Shown: positions 36,116 to 44,603, numbered from the stretch's first letter. The stretch is DNA of 64,000 bases from DAIOEK01 sp963721445 (GCA_963721445.1 CAVRIZ010000008.1:124001-188000), one strand, 5' to 3'. Translations and numbers: made by a program. Notes: a model not told the origin generated them from the sequence alone.

Positions 36116-37622
36116 GGGTTTCCTCGTTTTGTAGTTGCAGAGCGATGGATAGAATTCTTTCTTCGGTCGCTTCTTCTCCAGTCAATTCCCCGGCTATGGT
36201 TCCTTTCGCCATAACCAGAATCCGATCTGATTGGGTGAGAATTTCCGGCAGATCAGAAGAAACCATCAATATTGCTTTACCCTGGGCTTTCATTTCCTGC
36301 ATCAATTTATAAATTTCCATTCTGGCACCTACATCCACCCCGCGGGTAGGTTCATCCAGCAATAAAACATCACATTGAGCCGCCAATAACTTTGCCAGGA
36401 CTACTTTCTGCTGATTCCCACCGCTCATGTAAGTGACTTGCAAATTCGGATTGGCAGGTCGAATATTCAATGAATGGATCATCTCTGTTGCCGTCTTTTT
36501 TATTCTCTGCCAGGGAATGATCTCCGCTTTTGCCTGGCGTTCCACCATGCCATAGGCGATATTTTCAGACATAGAGCGTGTCAGTACCAATCCTTCCTCT
36601 TTACGGCTCTCAGGGAGCATCCCAACCCCCATGGTGAGAGCATGTCCTGGGGACTTAAATTTCACCTCTTTTTGTCGGAGGTAGACCTTCCCTTCCTCAA
36701 ACGTGTCCGCGCCGATCAACATCCGCAGAGTTTCTGTCCGACCTGCGCCTACCAAGCCAGCGATACCAATAATTTCGCCCCGATGTAATGAAAAGGAGAT
36801 ATTCTGGACAATACTTGAACGGGTTAATCCTTCCACCCGGAACATTTCTTCGCCATTATTTTCTGAACCACTTCGTTTCGACAAGTCAATTTCTCTACCA
36901 ACCATTGCCTTAACCAGCGAATTTTTGTCAAATTCCTTTACAAAACCGGATCGAACCAGGCAACCATCCCTTAATACTGTGACACGGTCCCCGATCTGGA
37001 ATATCTCATCCATATGATGCGATATATATACGATTGCGATATTTTGAGTCTTTAAGTTTTCGATAATTCGGAAAAGAATTTCAATTTCAGAACTGGTGAA
37101 CACCGCCGTGGGCTCATCCAGGATCAACACCTTGCTGTTCAATGATAGTGCCTTTGCAATGGCGATCATCTGCTGGTACGCCACCTTGAGTGATCCGACT
37201 GTAACATCCAGGTCAACCTCCGCGCCCATCTCCTGGATGATCTTCTCGGCTTTACTATTAACAGCCCGCCAATCTATTGAACCATCTCTCCTGGTCGGTT
37301 CGCTCCCGAGCGAAATATTTTCTGCACCAGTCAAGGACGGGATCAGGTCAATTTCCTGGTAGATCGCATTGATCCCATGTTCACGAGCCCAATGGGGATT
37401 ATTGTTTTTTACGTCCTCACCCTGGTAGATGACTGTTCCTGAATCAGGCTGGTATGCACCTGAAATTATCTTGATCAGAGTGGATTTCCCAGCGCCGTTC
37501 TCACCAACAAGACAATGTACCTCACCAGGAAATAATTCCAGGTCAATCTGATTCAGCACTTTGATACCGCCGAATGATTTGGTGATGCTGCAGAGCTTTA
37601 AGACAGGCTCGTGATTTTCCAC
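36099..37622 (-). CDS. Sugar ABC transporter ATPase with two ATP-binding domains (RbsA/MglA-like)
   Basis: 507 residues. The first domain has Walker A GENGAGKSTLIK, the signature VAYQQMIAIAKAL and Walker B VLILDEPTAVFT. The second has a degenerate Walker A (GLVGAGRTETLR), the signature MSGGNQQKVVLAKLL and VLLLDEPTRGVDVGA. This is the RbsA/MglA architecture. Translation starts at GTG (complement of 37620-37622), eight bases after TTGGAG. It is separated from the binding-protein gene by 180 bases carrying nested inverted repeats, which may reduce its expression relative to the binding protein. Confidence 0.92.
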   Translation of the reverse strand: MENHEPVLKLCSITKSFGGIKVLNQIDLELFPGEVHCLVGENGAGKSTLIKIISGAYQPDSGTVIYQGEDVKNNNPHWAREHGINAIYQEIDLIPSLTGAENISLGSEPTRRDGSIDWRAVNSKAEKIIQEMGAEVDLDVTVGSLKVAYQQMIAIAKALSLNSKVLILDEPTAVFTSSEIEILFRIIENLKTQNIAIVYISHHMDEIFQIGDRVTVLRDGCLVRSGFVKEFDKNSLVKAMVGREIDLSKRSGSENNGEEMFRVEGLTRSSIVQNISFSLHRGEIIGIAGLVGAGRTETLRMLIGADTFEEGKVYLRQKEVKFKSPGHALTMGVGMLPESRKEEGLVLTRSMSENIAYGMVERQAKAEIIPWQRIKKTATEMIHSLNIRPANPNLQVTYMSGGNQQKVVLAKLLAAQCDVLLLDEPTRGVDVGARMEIYKLMQEMKAQGKAILMVSSDLPEILTQSDRILVMAKGTIAGELTGEEATEERILSIALQLQNEETHEPIR

Positions 37623-37645
37623 TTTGTTTCTCCAAGATCAAGGTT

Positions 37646-37790
37646 GGAAGGGAAGGATTTGCTATAATTAGGCTGACCTTCCGTAGTGTTTGCCGGGCTC
37701 ATCGAGGGAACGCGGACCTATTGGAAGGTCTACTTTTTCCCAGCATCTACAAGAGACGATCAGCTTTATTTGCTTTGATCCTTCCCTTCC
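37646..37790 (-). promoter_or_regulatory. Nested inverted repeats between binding-protein and ATPase genes
   Basis: Outer arms GGAAGGGAAGGAT (37646-37658) and ATCCTTCCCTTCC (37778-37790) are perfectly complementary. Inside them GACCTTCC (37675-37682) pairs with GGAAGGTC (37723-37730). In the minus-strand transcript this folds just 3' of the binding-protein stop and 5' of the ATPase GTG. It may act as an RNA-stabilising or attenuating element, as often found between abundant binding protein and scarce membrane components. Confidence 0.6.
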
Positions 37791-37802
37791 TTCAATTAGT
37801 GA

Positions 37803-38870
37803 CTAGAACTCCAAACCGAGACCTTTGATCTGTTCGAGATAAGCTTGAGCTTCATCTTTCTTGGCAGCGTCAAAGACTTTGATGTCTACCTGTTGGCGTG
37901 CTTCGACAGTCTTTCCATCCAGGATGTCTTTGCAGGCTTGCATGGCTTTTTCACCAAAGTATGGAGGAGTTTGGGTTTCGCGAGCGATTTCGCCCGCTAC
38001 GACAGCTTCAATCGCCTTGAAGTGTCCACCTTCACCGACAACATAGCCCAAGAGTTCAGTCCGACCAGCGGCTTTGATTGCTTCAACCGCGCCCATGGTC
38101 ATATCGCTATAATCCGAGCGGACGACATCGATTTGACCAGCGGGGAAACGCTGCAGGAAATCTTCCATCACTTTCATTCCGCCGTCTTTGGTAAAGCCAG
38201 CGTCTGATGTGGCAATAACTTTGATGTTGGGGTACTGAGCCATTACCTCATCCCAACCAGTGTTGGCATCGATCACGGGTGATGCGCCAGCCAGACCCTG
38301 AACGTGAACCACACTACCTTTTGCTTCACCGTATTTGGCAGTCAGCAGTTCAACAGTCTTTTCAGCCAGTAGTTTTCCGGAGAGGACATGGCTCTGAGTG
38401 ATTTCGGTCTTGTACATTCCTGTGCCTGGCTCAGCATCGATGGTCCGATCAATGATCACAAGTGGGACATTGGCATCTGCAGCCAACTGGACAACCGGTG
38501 CGGATGCTTTCGATTCGAGCGGTGAGACGATCAGGCAGACGGGTTTCTGGGCAAGCATGTTTTCTACATCAGCCAACTGTTTGGATGCATCCTGATTGGC
38601 ATCGATCGAAACCAATTTGTAGCCGAATTTCGCAGCCTGTGCTTCCATATCTTTTTGGTTGGTTACCCGCCAGGCATTGACCAGTTCTGCCTGAGAGTAT
38701 GCGACTAGCATTTCGGCGGGGGCAGCCGGGGCGGCAGGGGCAGCCGGGGCTTCAGTAGCAGGAGCGGCCGGGGCGGCAGGTGCAGCGGGAGCTGCAGCGG
38801 GAGCGCAAGCGCTCAGAACGAATACGAGCAGTGAAACTATTGCAATAATCTTGTAGATGCTGGATTTCAT
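37803..38870 (-). CDS. Sugar-binding lipoprotein, RbsB-like
   Basis: 355 residues. A lipoprotein signal ends in the lipobox LSAC (about residues 19-22), followed by a low-complexity Ala/Pro linker to about residue 53. The Peripla_BP_4 domain then reads MLVAYSQAELVNAWRVTNQKDMEAQAAKFGYKLVSIDANQDASKQLADVENML, CLIVSPLESKASAPVVQLAADANVPLVIIDRTID and SVVHVQGLAGASPVIDANTGW. It is anchored outside the membrane and feeds the RbsA/C/C importer. The ribosome site is GAGGAAAAGAAA. The conserved acidic and aromatic ligand positions do not reveal which sugar it binds. Confidence 0.92.
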   Translation of the reverse strand: MKSSIYKIIAIVSLLVFVLSACAPAAAPAAPAAPAAPATEAPAAPAAPAAPAEMLVAYSQAELVNAWRVTNQKDMEAQAAKFGYKLVSIDANQDASKQLADVENMLAQKPVCLIVSPLESKASAPVVQLAADANVPLVIIDRTIDAEPGTGMYKTEITQSHVLSGKLLAEKTVELLTAKYGEAKGSVVHVQGLAGASPVIDANTGWDEVMAQYPNIKVIATSDAGFTKDGGMKVMEDFLQRFPAGQIDVVRSDYSDMTMGAVEAIKAAGRTELLGYVVGEGGHFKAIEAVVAGEIARETQTPPYFGEKAMQACKDILDGKTVEARQQVDIKVFDAAKKDEAQAYLEQIKGLGLEF

Positions 38871-38938
38871 TTTCTTTTCCTCACTTAGAATGGAATTGCA
38901 TATGGATTGAGTGTGTTGCTTACAGCGACGAAAGTAGA

Positions 38939-39982
38939 TTACACTTTTGCCTCATTGCCAGAAATAACCCTGGCAGTTAAGGAGACCGTCCGGCTACCAC
39001 CTCCCTTCAAAACAGATTGTGTATTTCTCTCAATTGCTTTATCCAAATTATTGGGCATACTCGACCAGGGTTCCAGTGCGATTACATGAACCCGGTCCCA
39101 CCAGGGGTAGCCTGGTGCGTTCCCAAAGACCATCCAAAACCAAAGGTAAGGAAACACGGATTTGTCCCAGCGAATTTCAATTCCGAGGGGTTGATCCGGG
39201 TGTATCACCTTGTACCAACCATCTTGAAAGTCCTTCAGATAGATCAAATCAGCGAATCCACCTTCGATTCCCGGGCAGGTGGAGAGATCCAATTCTTTCC
39301 CATTAATATCCCGGATCAATGGCCATACGAAATCACTTCCGGGAGAGAATTTAGAGCTTTCAGCAAAGGAAGGAGAATGAACTTCACCATTACATGGCGG
39401 TAGCACGATCCGCGTCCCCTTCTGAAGGAAAGGTTCTCCTAACGCGGGATGATGACCCCACATAAAGAACTGTTCATCTGGTGATTTATTTGTCACGGTT
39501 TCATCGATCAAAAGAGTAGGGTTGCCCAATTCAAGCCGCAAAGTCCGTTCGAGCTGGAATGGTGTCCGGATGCAGTCTACGGAAAATCTAACCGCAATTT
39601 CGGCGGGAGAATCCACAACAATTTCGTAGTCCCATCCCAGTTGCGCCACTTCCCCATGTAAGCCTAACTCTGCTCCGCGATAATTTGCCGGTCCCCCGCC
39701 CGGGAAGATCTCCTGCCATCCGCCATGATAAGTATCCAGAAATAACCCGGAACTCAATGAGTTCGTTGGGTGCGCCTGGCGTGGATCAACCAATCCCAAT
39801 GGGGAAACCCATAAGAAATCGGTATCGGTGGGCTTGTAGATCAGGGAATAAATGTCAGCGCCTTTATCCAGTAATATGCCTACGCGCAAGAGGTCGTTTT
39901 CCAGGAAAATTGTTCGAAATCCTTTATAGGTGATCTCGTCTGTGATCCTGCACCCATGATGACGGTAGGCAGCACGGCTCAT
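38939..39982 (-). CDS. DUF4432 / aldose 1-epimerase-like protein
   Basis: 347 residues from the ATG complementary to 39980-39982, which overlaps the LacI stop by four bases (ATGA); this coupling decides the start. The galactose-mutarotase-like beta-sandwich is suggested by LRVGILLDKGADIYSLIYKPTDTDFLWVSP, NTSLS-type loops, GHHPALGEPFLQKGTRIVLPP and RVHVIALEPWSSMPNNLDKAI. Family members act on, or resemble enzymes acting on, the anomeric carbon of free sugars. Being second in the regulon, it would supply the right anomer to the isomerase. Confidence 0.78.
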   Translation of the reverse strand: MSRAAYRHHGCRITDEITYKGFRTIFLENDLLRVGILLDKGADIYSLIYKPTDTDFLWVSPLGLVDPRQAHPTNSLSSGLFLDTYHGGWQEIFPGGGPANYRGAELGLHGEVAQLGWDYEIVVDSPAEIAVRFSVDCIRTPFQLERTLRLELGNPTLLIDETVTNKSPDEQFFMWGHHPALGEPFLQKGTRIVLPPCNGEVHSPSFAESSKFSPGSDFVWPLIRDINGKELDLSTCPGIEGGFADLIYLKDFQDGWYKVIHPDQPLGIEIRWDKSVFPYLWFWMVFGNAPGYPWWDRVHVIALEPWSSMPNNLDKAIERNTQSVLKGGGSRTVSLTARVISGNEAKV

Positions 39983-41007
39983 TGAACGCTCATCCCTTCT
40001 GCCTCTTTGCAAATAGCGGTGGATTGACGAACGATGAGCTCCACCGTCAGTGTCGTTGATCGGGATGGTTCCCCCGTCTCAAGCGAGTTGATCAATGCAC
40101 GAGCAGCCAGAATACCTTTCTCATACGCGGGTTGCCGGATCGTTGTTAGTTGCGGCTGGACAAATGACGCGAGGGGAATGTCATCATATCCGACTACACT
40201 GATATCCTCGGGTACCCGCAATCCCAATTCCTGGATTGCCTTCATCGCGCCAATTGCCATCATGTCATTCGCCAGGAATATCGCAGTCGGTTTGTCCGAG
40301 AGCTGCATCAGCTTCATTGTGTAATCGTGTCCCCCCTGGACAGAGCTGGTATCAGTGATCATCACATACTGATCACAGCAAGGGCATTGGTTCTGTTCCA
40401 TGGTGGCTTTGTACCCATTCAATCGATCCAAACTGGATTGCAGGGTTGGTTTTCCCAGGTAAGCGATCTTCCGGTGACCCAATTTGATCAGGTGTTCAAC
40501 TACCAGGGTTGCCCCGTAGAAATTATCGACATCCACATAGGTCATGTGTTCTTCTTCAGAAATCTTCGCCGTGGACACGTAAGGAACATTTTCTTGATTT
40601 AATGTTGTAATAATTTGTTTATGGAAGGAACCTGGGCTTAGAAGGACAAATCCATCCACCCGTTTTTGTTTGTATATATCCAGATAGTTGACCTCATGGG
40701 CGTAGCACATGACCATAAAATAACCACGTTTATCTATTTCGGTGGATACTCCCCGCATCACTTCGGTGTAAAAAGGATTGGAGAATATGTAGGCTGCCTC
40801 ATGCGGAATGATCAGTCCGATATAGCTGCTTTTCTGCAAGGAGATGGCTTTAGCGAATGCATTCGGATGGAAATCATACTCATCGATAAGCTGAAGTATT
40901 TTCTGACGGGTTTCCGGATCCACATCCGGTTTCATATTAAGAACTCTCGAAACAGTTGTTTTCGAGACGCCGGCGATTTTTGCTAATTCCCCAATTGTGA
41001 TCCGCAT
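39979..41007 (-). CDS. LacI-family transcriptional regulator
   Basis: 342 residues. The helix-turn-helix is RITIGELAKIAGVSKTTVSRVLNMKPDVDPETRQKI (residues 2-37), including the minor-groove hinge helix region PNAFAKAISLQKS. The ligand domain shows IGLIIPHEAAYIFSNPFYTEVMRG, KRVDGFVLLSP, LGHRKIAYLGKP, FLANDMMAIGAMKAIQELGLRVPEDISVVGYDD and PQLTTIRQP. It heads the minus-strand sugar regulon and is transcribed from a near-consensus promoter overlapped by its probable operators, so autoregulation and sugar-inducible release are inferred. Confidence 0.93.
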   Translation of the reverse strand: MRITIGELAKIAGVSKTTVSRVLNMKPDVDPETRQKILQLIDEYDFHPNAFAKAISLQKSSYIGLIIPHEAAYIFSNPFYTEVMRGVSTEIDKRGYFMVMCYAHEVNYLDIYKQKRVDGFVLLSPGSFHKQIITTLNQENVPYVSTAKISEEEHMTYVDVDNFYGATLVVEHLIKLGHRKIAYLGKPTLQSSLDRLNGYKATMEQNQCPCCDQYVMITDTSSVQGGHDYTMKLMQLSDKPTAIFLANDMMAIGAMKAIQELGLRVPEDISVVGYDDIPLASFVQPQLTTIRQPAYEKGILAARALINSLETGEPSRSTTLTVELIVRQSTAICKEAEGMSVQ

Positions 41008-41036
41008 ATTCTCCTTAGGGAGTATCGTTTACATCT

Positions 41037-41075
41037 CGTAACCGATACCGTAACCGGTTTCGTAACCGGTTACGA
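41037..41075 (-). promoter_or_regulatory. Triple 12-bp operator repeat for the LacI regulator
   Basis: Three head-to-tail 12-base units, CGTAACCGATAC (41037-41048), CGTAACCGGTTT (41049-41060) and CGTAACCGGTTA (41061-41072), are followed by CGA. The last one completes a perfect 16-base palindrome TCGTAACCGGTTACGA (41060-41075) with the central CpG-type dyad typical of LacI sites. The middle one is a near palindrome. They lie immediately downstream of the -10 element, across the predicted start point near 41071. Confidence 0.8.
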
Positions 41076-41077
41076 AC

Positions 41078-41106
41078 AGTATAGCGCGGGAAAAATCACC
41101 TGTCAA
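41078..41106 (-). promoter_or_regulatory. Near-consensus sigma-70 promoter of the sugar regulon
   Basis: Minus-strand TTGACA (complement of 41101-41106), a 17-base spacer, then TATACT (complement of 41078-41083). This is the best promoter in the window. The operator repeats occupy the following 40 bases. Confidence 0.8.
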
Positions 41107-41125
41107 TAGCCAGTTTTACGGTTGC

Positions 41126-41154
41126 TTGACTTTATCCCCCTTACCCCGTAGAAT
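41126..41154 (+). promoter_or_regulatory. Promoter of the glycine riboswitch-gcv transcript
   Basis: TTGACT (41126-41131), a 17-base spacer, then TAGAAT (41149-41154). The start near 41161 coincides with the first base of the riboswitch. It is divergent from the LacI promoter with the two -35 boxes 19 bases apart. Confidence 0.7.
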
Positions 41155-41157
41155 GAT

Positions 41158-41325
41158 TCTATCTTTGGGAAGAGGACTGGCCTAGCCAGGCACCGAAGGG
41201 GCAAATCCATCAGTTGGATGAATCTCTCAGGTAGAAGGACCCGGGATATCAGTCTCTGGAAAGTTAGCAAGTACCGAAGGGGCAAACCTCATGCGCGAGG
41301 CGAATCTCTCAGGTTAATAACAGAG
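41158..41325 (+). promoter_or_regulatory. Tandem glycine riboswitch (gcvT-type, two aptamers)
   Basis: Two copies of the glycine aptamer core are visible. The first has CACCGAAGGGGCAA (about 41191-41204), a hairpin, then GAATCTCTCAGGTA and AAGGAC. The second has TACCGAAGGGGCAA (about 41272-41285), a hairpin, then GAATCTCTCAGGT (41302-41314). This two-aptamer layout is the classical cooperative glycine sensor. It leads through a terminator hairpin into gcvH-gcvPA-gcvPB, so glycine should switch these cleavage genes on. Confidence 0.95.
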
Positions 41326-41356
41326 GCACACGGTTTTGCCGTGTGCTCATTTATTT
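41326..41356 (+). terminator. Riboswitch expression-platform terminator
   Basis: GCACACGG (41326-41333), TTTTG loop, CCGTGTGC (41339-41346), then TCATTTATTT. It sits directly between the second aptamer and the gcvH ribosome site, as expected for glycine-controlled antitermination. Confidence 0.8.
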
Positions 41357-41382
41357 AATCAAAAATTCAATGGAGGAAACGG

Positions 41383-41775
41383 ATGAATATTCCAACCGGT
41401 TATAAGTTTTCCAAAACGGATGAATGGGTTAAGGTCGAAGGCTCTACTGCCACCATCGGGGTATCCGATTACGCCCAGGAACAACTTTCAGATGTTGTCT
41501 TTGTTGAAATTACGGTCAGCGAAGGCGATACAGTTCAAAAAGGAAAGGTTTTTGGTACTGTTGAATCAGTCAAAGCCGCCTCGGATGTCAATCTGCCCGT
41601 TTCAGGCAAGGTGGTCGCTGTAAATGAAGCATTGGCAGATACTCCCGAAAAAGTGAATACCGAGCCATACGATTCTGCCTGGATGATCAAGGTGGAATTA
41701 TCCAATCCATCCGAACTGAATGATCTGATGACCCCGGAAGCCTATAAAACTTATTGTGAGACACGGGAACACTAA
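41383..41775 (+). CDS. gcvH: Glycine cleavage system H protein
   Basis: 130 residues. It carries the aminomethyl group on lipoyl-lysine between the P, T and L proteins. The lipoylation site is K64 in GTVESVKAASDVNLP. The opening NIPTGYKFSKTDEWVKVEGSTATIGVSDYAQEQLSDVVFVE is typical. The ribosome site is GGAGGAAACGG. First gene of the riboswitch-controlled operon. In this window it has both P-protein subunits but no T protein, lipoamide dehydrogenase or lipoate ligase alongside. Confidence 0.96.
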   Translation: MNIPTGYKFSKTDEWVKVEGSTATIGVSDYAQEQLSDVVFVEITVSEGDTVQKGKVFGTVESVKAASDVNLPVSGKVVAVNEALADTPEKVNTEPYDSAWMIKVELSNPSELNDLMTPEAYKTYCETREH

Positions 41776-41776
41776 C

Positions 41777-43129
41777 ATGTTTATTCCACATACTCCCTCT
41801 GAAACCAGGGAAATGCTGGATTCGGTCGGGATTCCATCCATGGAACATTTATTCAAGGATGTACCTGCCAAATTCAGATTCCCCAAGTTAGATCTTCCAC
41901 CTGCCATGACGGAGATGGAGATATTGGCAGAGCTGCAAAACCTGGCTTCTGCGAATAATTCAACGGAAGAGATGATCACTTTCCTGGGGGCAGGCGCCTA
42001 CCGGCATTACATTCCAGCCGCGGTCGACATGTTGCTACGGCGCGGAGAATTTTATACCGCCTACACCCCCTACCAGCCGGAGATATCTCAGGGGACGTTA
42101 CAATCCATTTTCGAGTATCAAAGCCTGATCGCTTCCCTTACCGGCATGGAAGCCTGCAACGCCTCGCATTATGATGGCGCCACCGCCTGCGCTGAGGCTG
42201 TAATCATGGCTTATCAGCACTTCCGCGGCAAACGCCCAAAGATGATCCTCTCCCCCACCCTGAATCCCATGTACCGGCAAACAATCCGAACATATACGCA
42301 GGGATATAACGACCTTAAGCTTATCGGTGATGAAGTTACCGGAATCCCATCCGGAAATCCAGTCCCACTGATTGCTCAAATAGATGAACAGACCTCTCTC
42401 GTTCTCGTCCAGTACCCTGATTTCCTTGGAAATCTGTACGACTATACCAATCTGATCCAGAAAGCACATGAGATGGGAGCGCTGGTTGCCATTTCGGTCA
42501 ACCCGATCGCACTCGGCTTGCTAAAAACCCCGGGTGAAATGGGTGCTGACATTGTCGTCGGGGAAGGTCAACCGCTCGGAATTCCTCTCTCATATGGTGG
42601 ACCTTACCTCGGGATCTTTGCCACCAAGAAAGAGTACATCCGAAAAATTTCAGGACGTTTGGTTGGTGAAACGGTTGATTCAACAGGGAAACGCGCCTAT
42701 GTGCTCACACTCACCGCACGGGAGCAGCATATCCGCCGCGAAAAAGCCAGCTCCAACATTTGCACCAATCAAGGCTTGCTTGCATTGGCATCAACGATCT
42801 ACCTGAGTCTGGTGGGCAAATCCGGTTTTAAGAAAGTAGCAGAATTGAACTATCAAAAGGCTCATTATGCCGCAGATCAGATCACCCATATTCCTGGTTT
42901 CTCGATCTGCAGCACACAACCTTTCTTCAACGAGTTTGCTATTTGCTGCCCAACTCCTGCGAATGAAATAATCACACACCTTCTGGACCATGGGATCATC
43001 GCAGGATATGATCTAGGTTCTGTTTTCCCTGAAATGAAGAATTACTTGTTGGTTGCCGTGACCGAGATGAACACCCGAGAAGAAATCGATATCCTCTGTG
43101 AAGTGCTCGGGGAGGTGCATCATGACTGA
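41777..43129 (+). CDS. gcvPA: Glycine decarboxylase subunit 1 (GcvPA)
   Basis: 450 residues. This is the alpha half of the split, PLP-dependent P protein, which decarboxylates glycine and loads H protein. The start ATG follows the gcvH stop by one base and gives MFIPHTPSETREMLDSVGIPSMEHLF, the family's usual opening. FLGAGAYRHYIPAAVDMLL, TAYTPYQPEISQGTLQSIFEYQSLIASLTGMEACNASHYDGATA and REQHIRREKASSNICTNQ are conserved. It overlaps gcvPB by eight bases. Confidence 0.96.
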   Translation: MFIPHTPSETREMLDSVGIPSMEHLFKDVPAKFRFPKLDLPPAMTEMEILAELQNLASANNSTEEMITFLGAGAYRHYIPAAVDMLLRRGEFYTAYTPYQPEISQGTLQSIFEYQSLIASLTGMEACNASHYDGATACAEAVIMAYQHFRGKRPKMILSPTLNPMYRQTIRTYTQGYNDLKLIGDEVTGIPSGNPVPLIAQIDEQTSLVLVQYPDFLGNLYDYTNLIQKAHEMGALVAISVNPIALGLLKTPGEMGADIVVGEGQPLGIPLSYGGPYLGIFATKKEYIRKISGRLVGETVDSTGKRAYVLTLTAREQHIRREKASSNICTNQGLLALASTIYLSLVGKSGFKKVAELNYQKAHYAADQITHIPGFSICSTQPFFNEFAICCPTPANEIITHLLDHGIIAGYDLGSVFPEMKNYLLVAVTEMNTREEIDILCEVLGEVHHD

Positions 43130-44588
43130 ACCTACCATTTACGAAATTTCGTCTCCCGGTCGCCAGGGAGTTCGTTTCCCGGAACCCGATGTTCCGCTGA
43201 GCGAGTATCCAAAGTCCTTACTCCGCAAAGAGCTGCCACTCCCAGAGCTTTCGGAATTGGATGTGGTCCGTCATTTTACCAATCTTTCGAAATTGAATTA
43301 CAGCATCGACGGCGGGTTTTATCCTCTTGGCTCCTGCACGATGAAATACAACCCTAAAATAAATGAAGTGGCTGCCCGAATTCCCGGATTTGCAGCCACA
43401 CACCCACTCCAACCCATCGAAACAGTACAGGGCAACCTGCTTCTGATGTACCAACTGCAGGAGATCCTTAAAGAGATCAGTGGGTTCGCTGCCATCACAT
43501 TGCAACCTGCAGCAGGAGCTCAAGGCGAATTGGTGGGTGTCCTCATCATGCGTGCTTACCACTATTCCCGTAACGACTGCAAACGGAATAAAGTGTTGAT
43601 CCCTGATTCTGCCCATGGGACCAACCCCGCAACCTCCAGCATGAGCGGTTTGGAAGTGGTTGGAATCCCTTCCGATAGCCGCGGGAATGTAGACCTGGAT
43701 GCCCTCAAAGCTGCCTGTGATGACACACTGGTTGGGTTGATGCTGACCAATCCTAATACCCTTGGATTATTTGATGAGCATGTGGAAGAAGTGGTCAAGA
43801 TCGTTCATCAAGCCGGTGGACTGGTCTACGGAGATGGCGCAAATTTGAATGCCTTACTGGGGATCGTGCGTCCCGGCGATCTGGGTTTTGATGTGATGCA
43901 TTTCAATTTACACAAAACCTTCTCGACCCCGCATGGTGGCGGCGGACCAGGATCCGGCCCAGTCGGTGTGGCAAAACATCTGGTAGATTTCCTCCCAGCG
44001 CCAGTGGTGAAAATCCTCGAAGAGGGAGATGATGAAACCGCGCCGTTGTATGGTTATTACGACCCTCCCAAATCCATCGGGCGGATGAAAGCATTCCAGG
44101 GTCATTTTGGCATGCTGGTACGAGCCTACACGTATATTCTGATGCACGGACCGGATGGACTGCGAAAGATATCGGAGTATGCGGTGCTCAATGCCAATTA
44201 CTTGTTATCAAAAATACGGAAAGCTTACACCCTTCCATACGATCGGATTTGTATGCATGAGTTTGTGTTGGAAGGTCATTGGAATGATGCACCTGAAGTG
44301 CATGCATTGGATATTGCAAAACGGTTGATGGATTACAACTTCCACCCACCGACCAATTACTTTCCTCTAATCGTTAAAGAAGCGCTCATGATCGAGCCAA
44401 CTGAGACCGAAAGCAAACAAACCCTGGATAGCTTCGCAGATGCCATGTTGAAAATCGCCGAAGAAGCCCATTTAGAGCCTGAGTTATTAAAATCTGCCCC
44501 GCACAATACCCCCGTAGGCCGACTGGATGAAGTGAAAGCGGCTCGCGACCTAGTCTTATGTTGTTGGATACCGGAAGATCTTGACTAA
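43122..44588 (+). CDS. gcvPB: Glycine decarboxylase subunit 2 (GcvPB)
   Basis: 488 residues from the ATG at 43122, behind GGGGAGGTG; an in-frame ATG at 43098 lies inside gcvPA and lacks a site. It is the PLP-binding half, with the cofactor lysine in MHFNLHKTFSTPHGGGGPG. FYPLGSCTMKYNPKINE, LQPAAGAQGELVGVLIMRAYH and DSAHGTNPATSSMSG are standard. It works as a dimer of dimers with GcvPA. It closes the operon, followed by a strong terminator. Confidence 0.96.
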   Translation: MTEPTIYEISSPGRQGVRFPEPDVPLSEYPKSLLRKELPLPELSELDVVRHFTNLSKLNYSIDGGFYPLGSCTMKYNPKINEVAARIPGFAATHPLQPIETVQGNLLLMYQLQEILKEISGFAAITLQPAAGAQGELVGVLIMRAYHYSRNDCKRNKVLIPDSAHGTNPATSSMSGLEVVGIPSDSRGNVDLDALKAACDDTLVGLMLTNPNTLGLFDEHVEEVVKIVHQAGGLVYGDGANLNALLGIVRPGDLGFDVMHFNLHKTFSTPHGGGGPGSGPVGVAKHLVDFLPAPVVKILEEGDDETAPLYGYYDPPKSIGRMKAFQGHFGMLVRAYTYILMHGPDGLRKISEYAVLNANYLLSKIRKAYTLPYDRICMHEFVLEGHWNDAPEVHALDIAKRLMDYNFHPPTNYFPLIVKEALMIEPTETESKQTLDSFADAMLKIAEEAHLEPELLKSAPHNTPVGRLDEVKAARDLVLCCWIPEDLD

Positions 44589-44603
44589 TAGTGTCCTAAA
44601 AAT

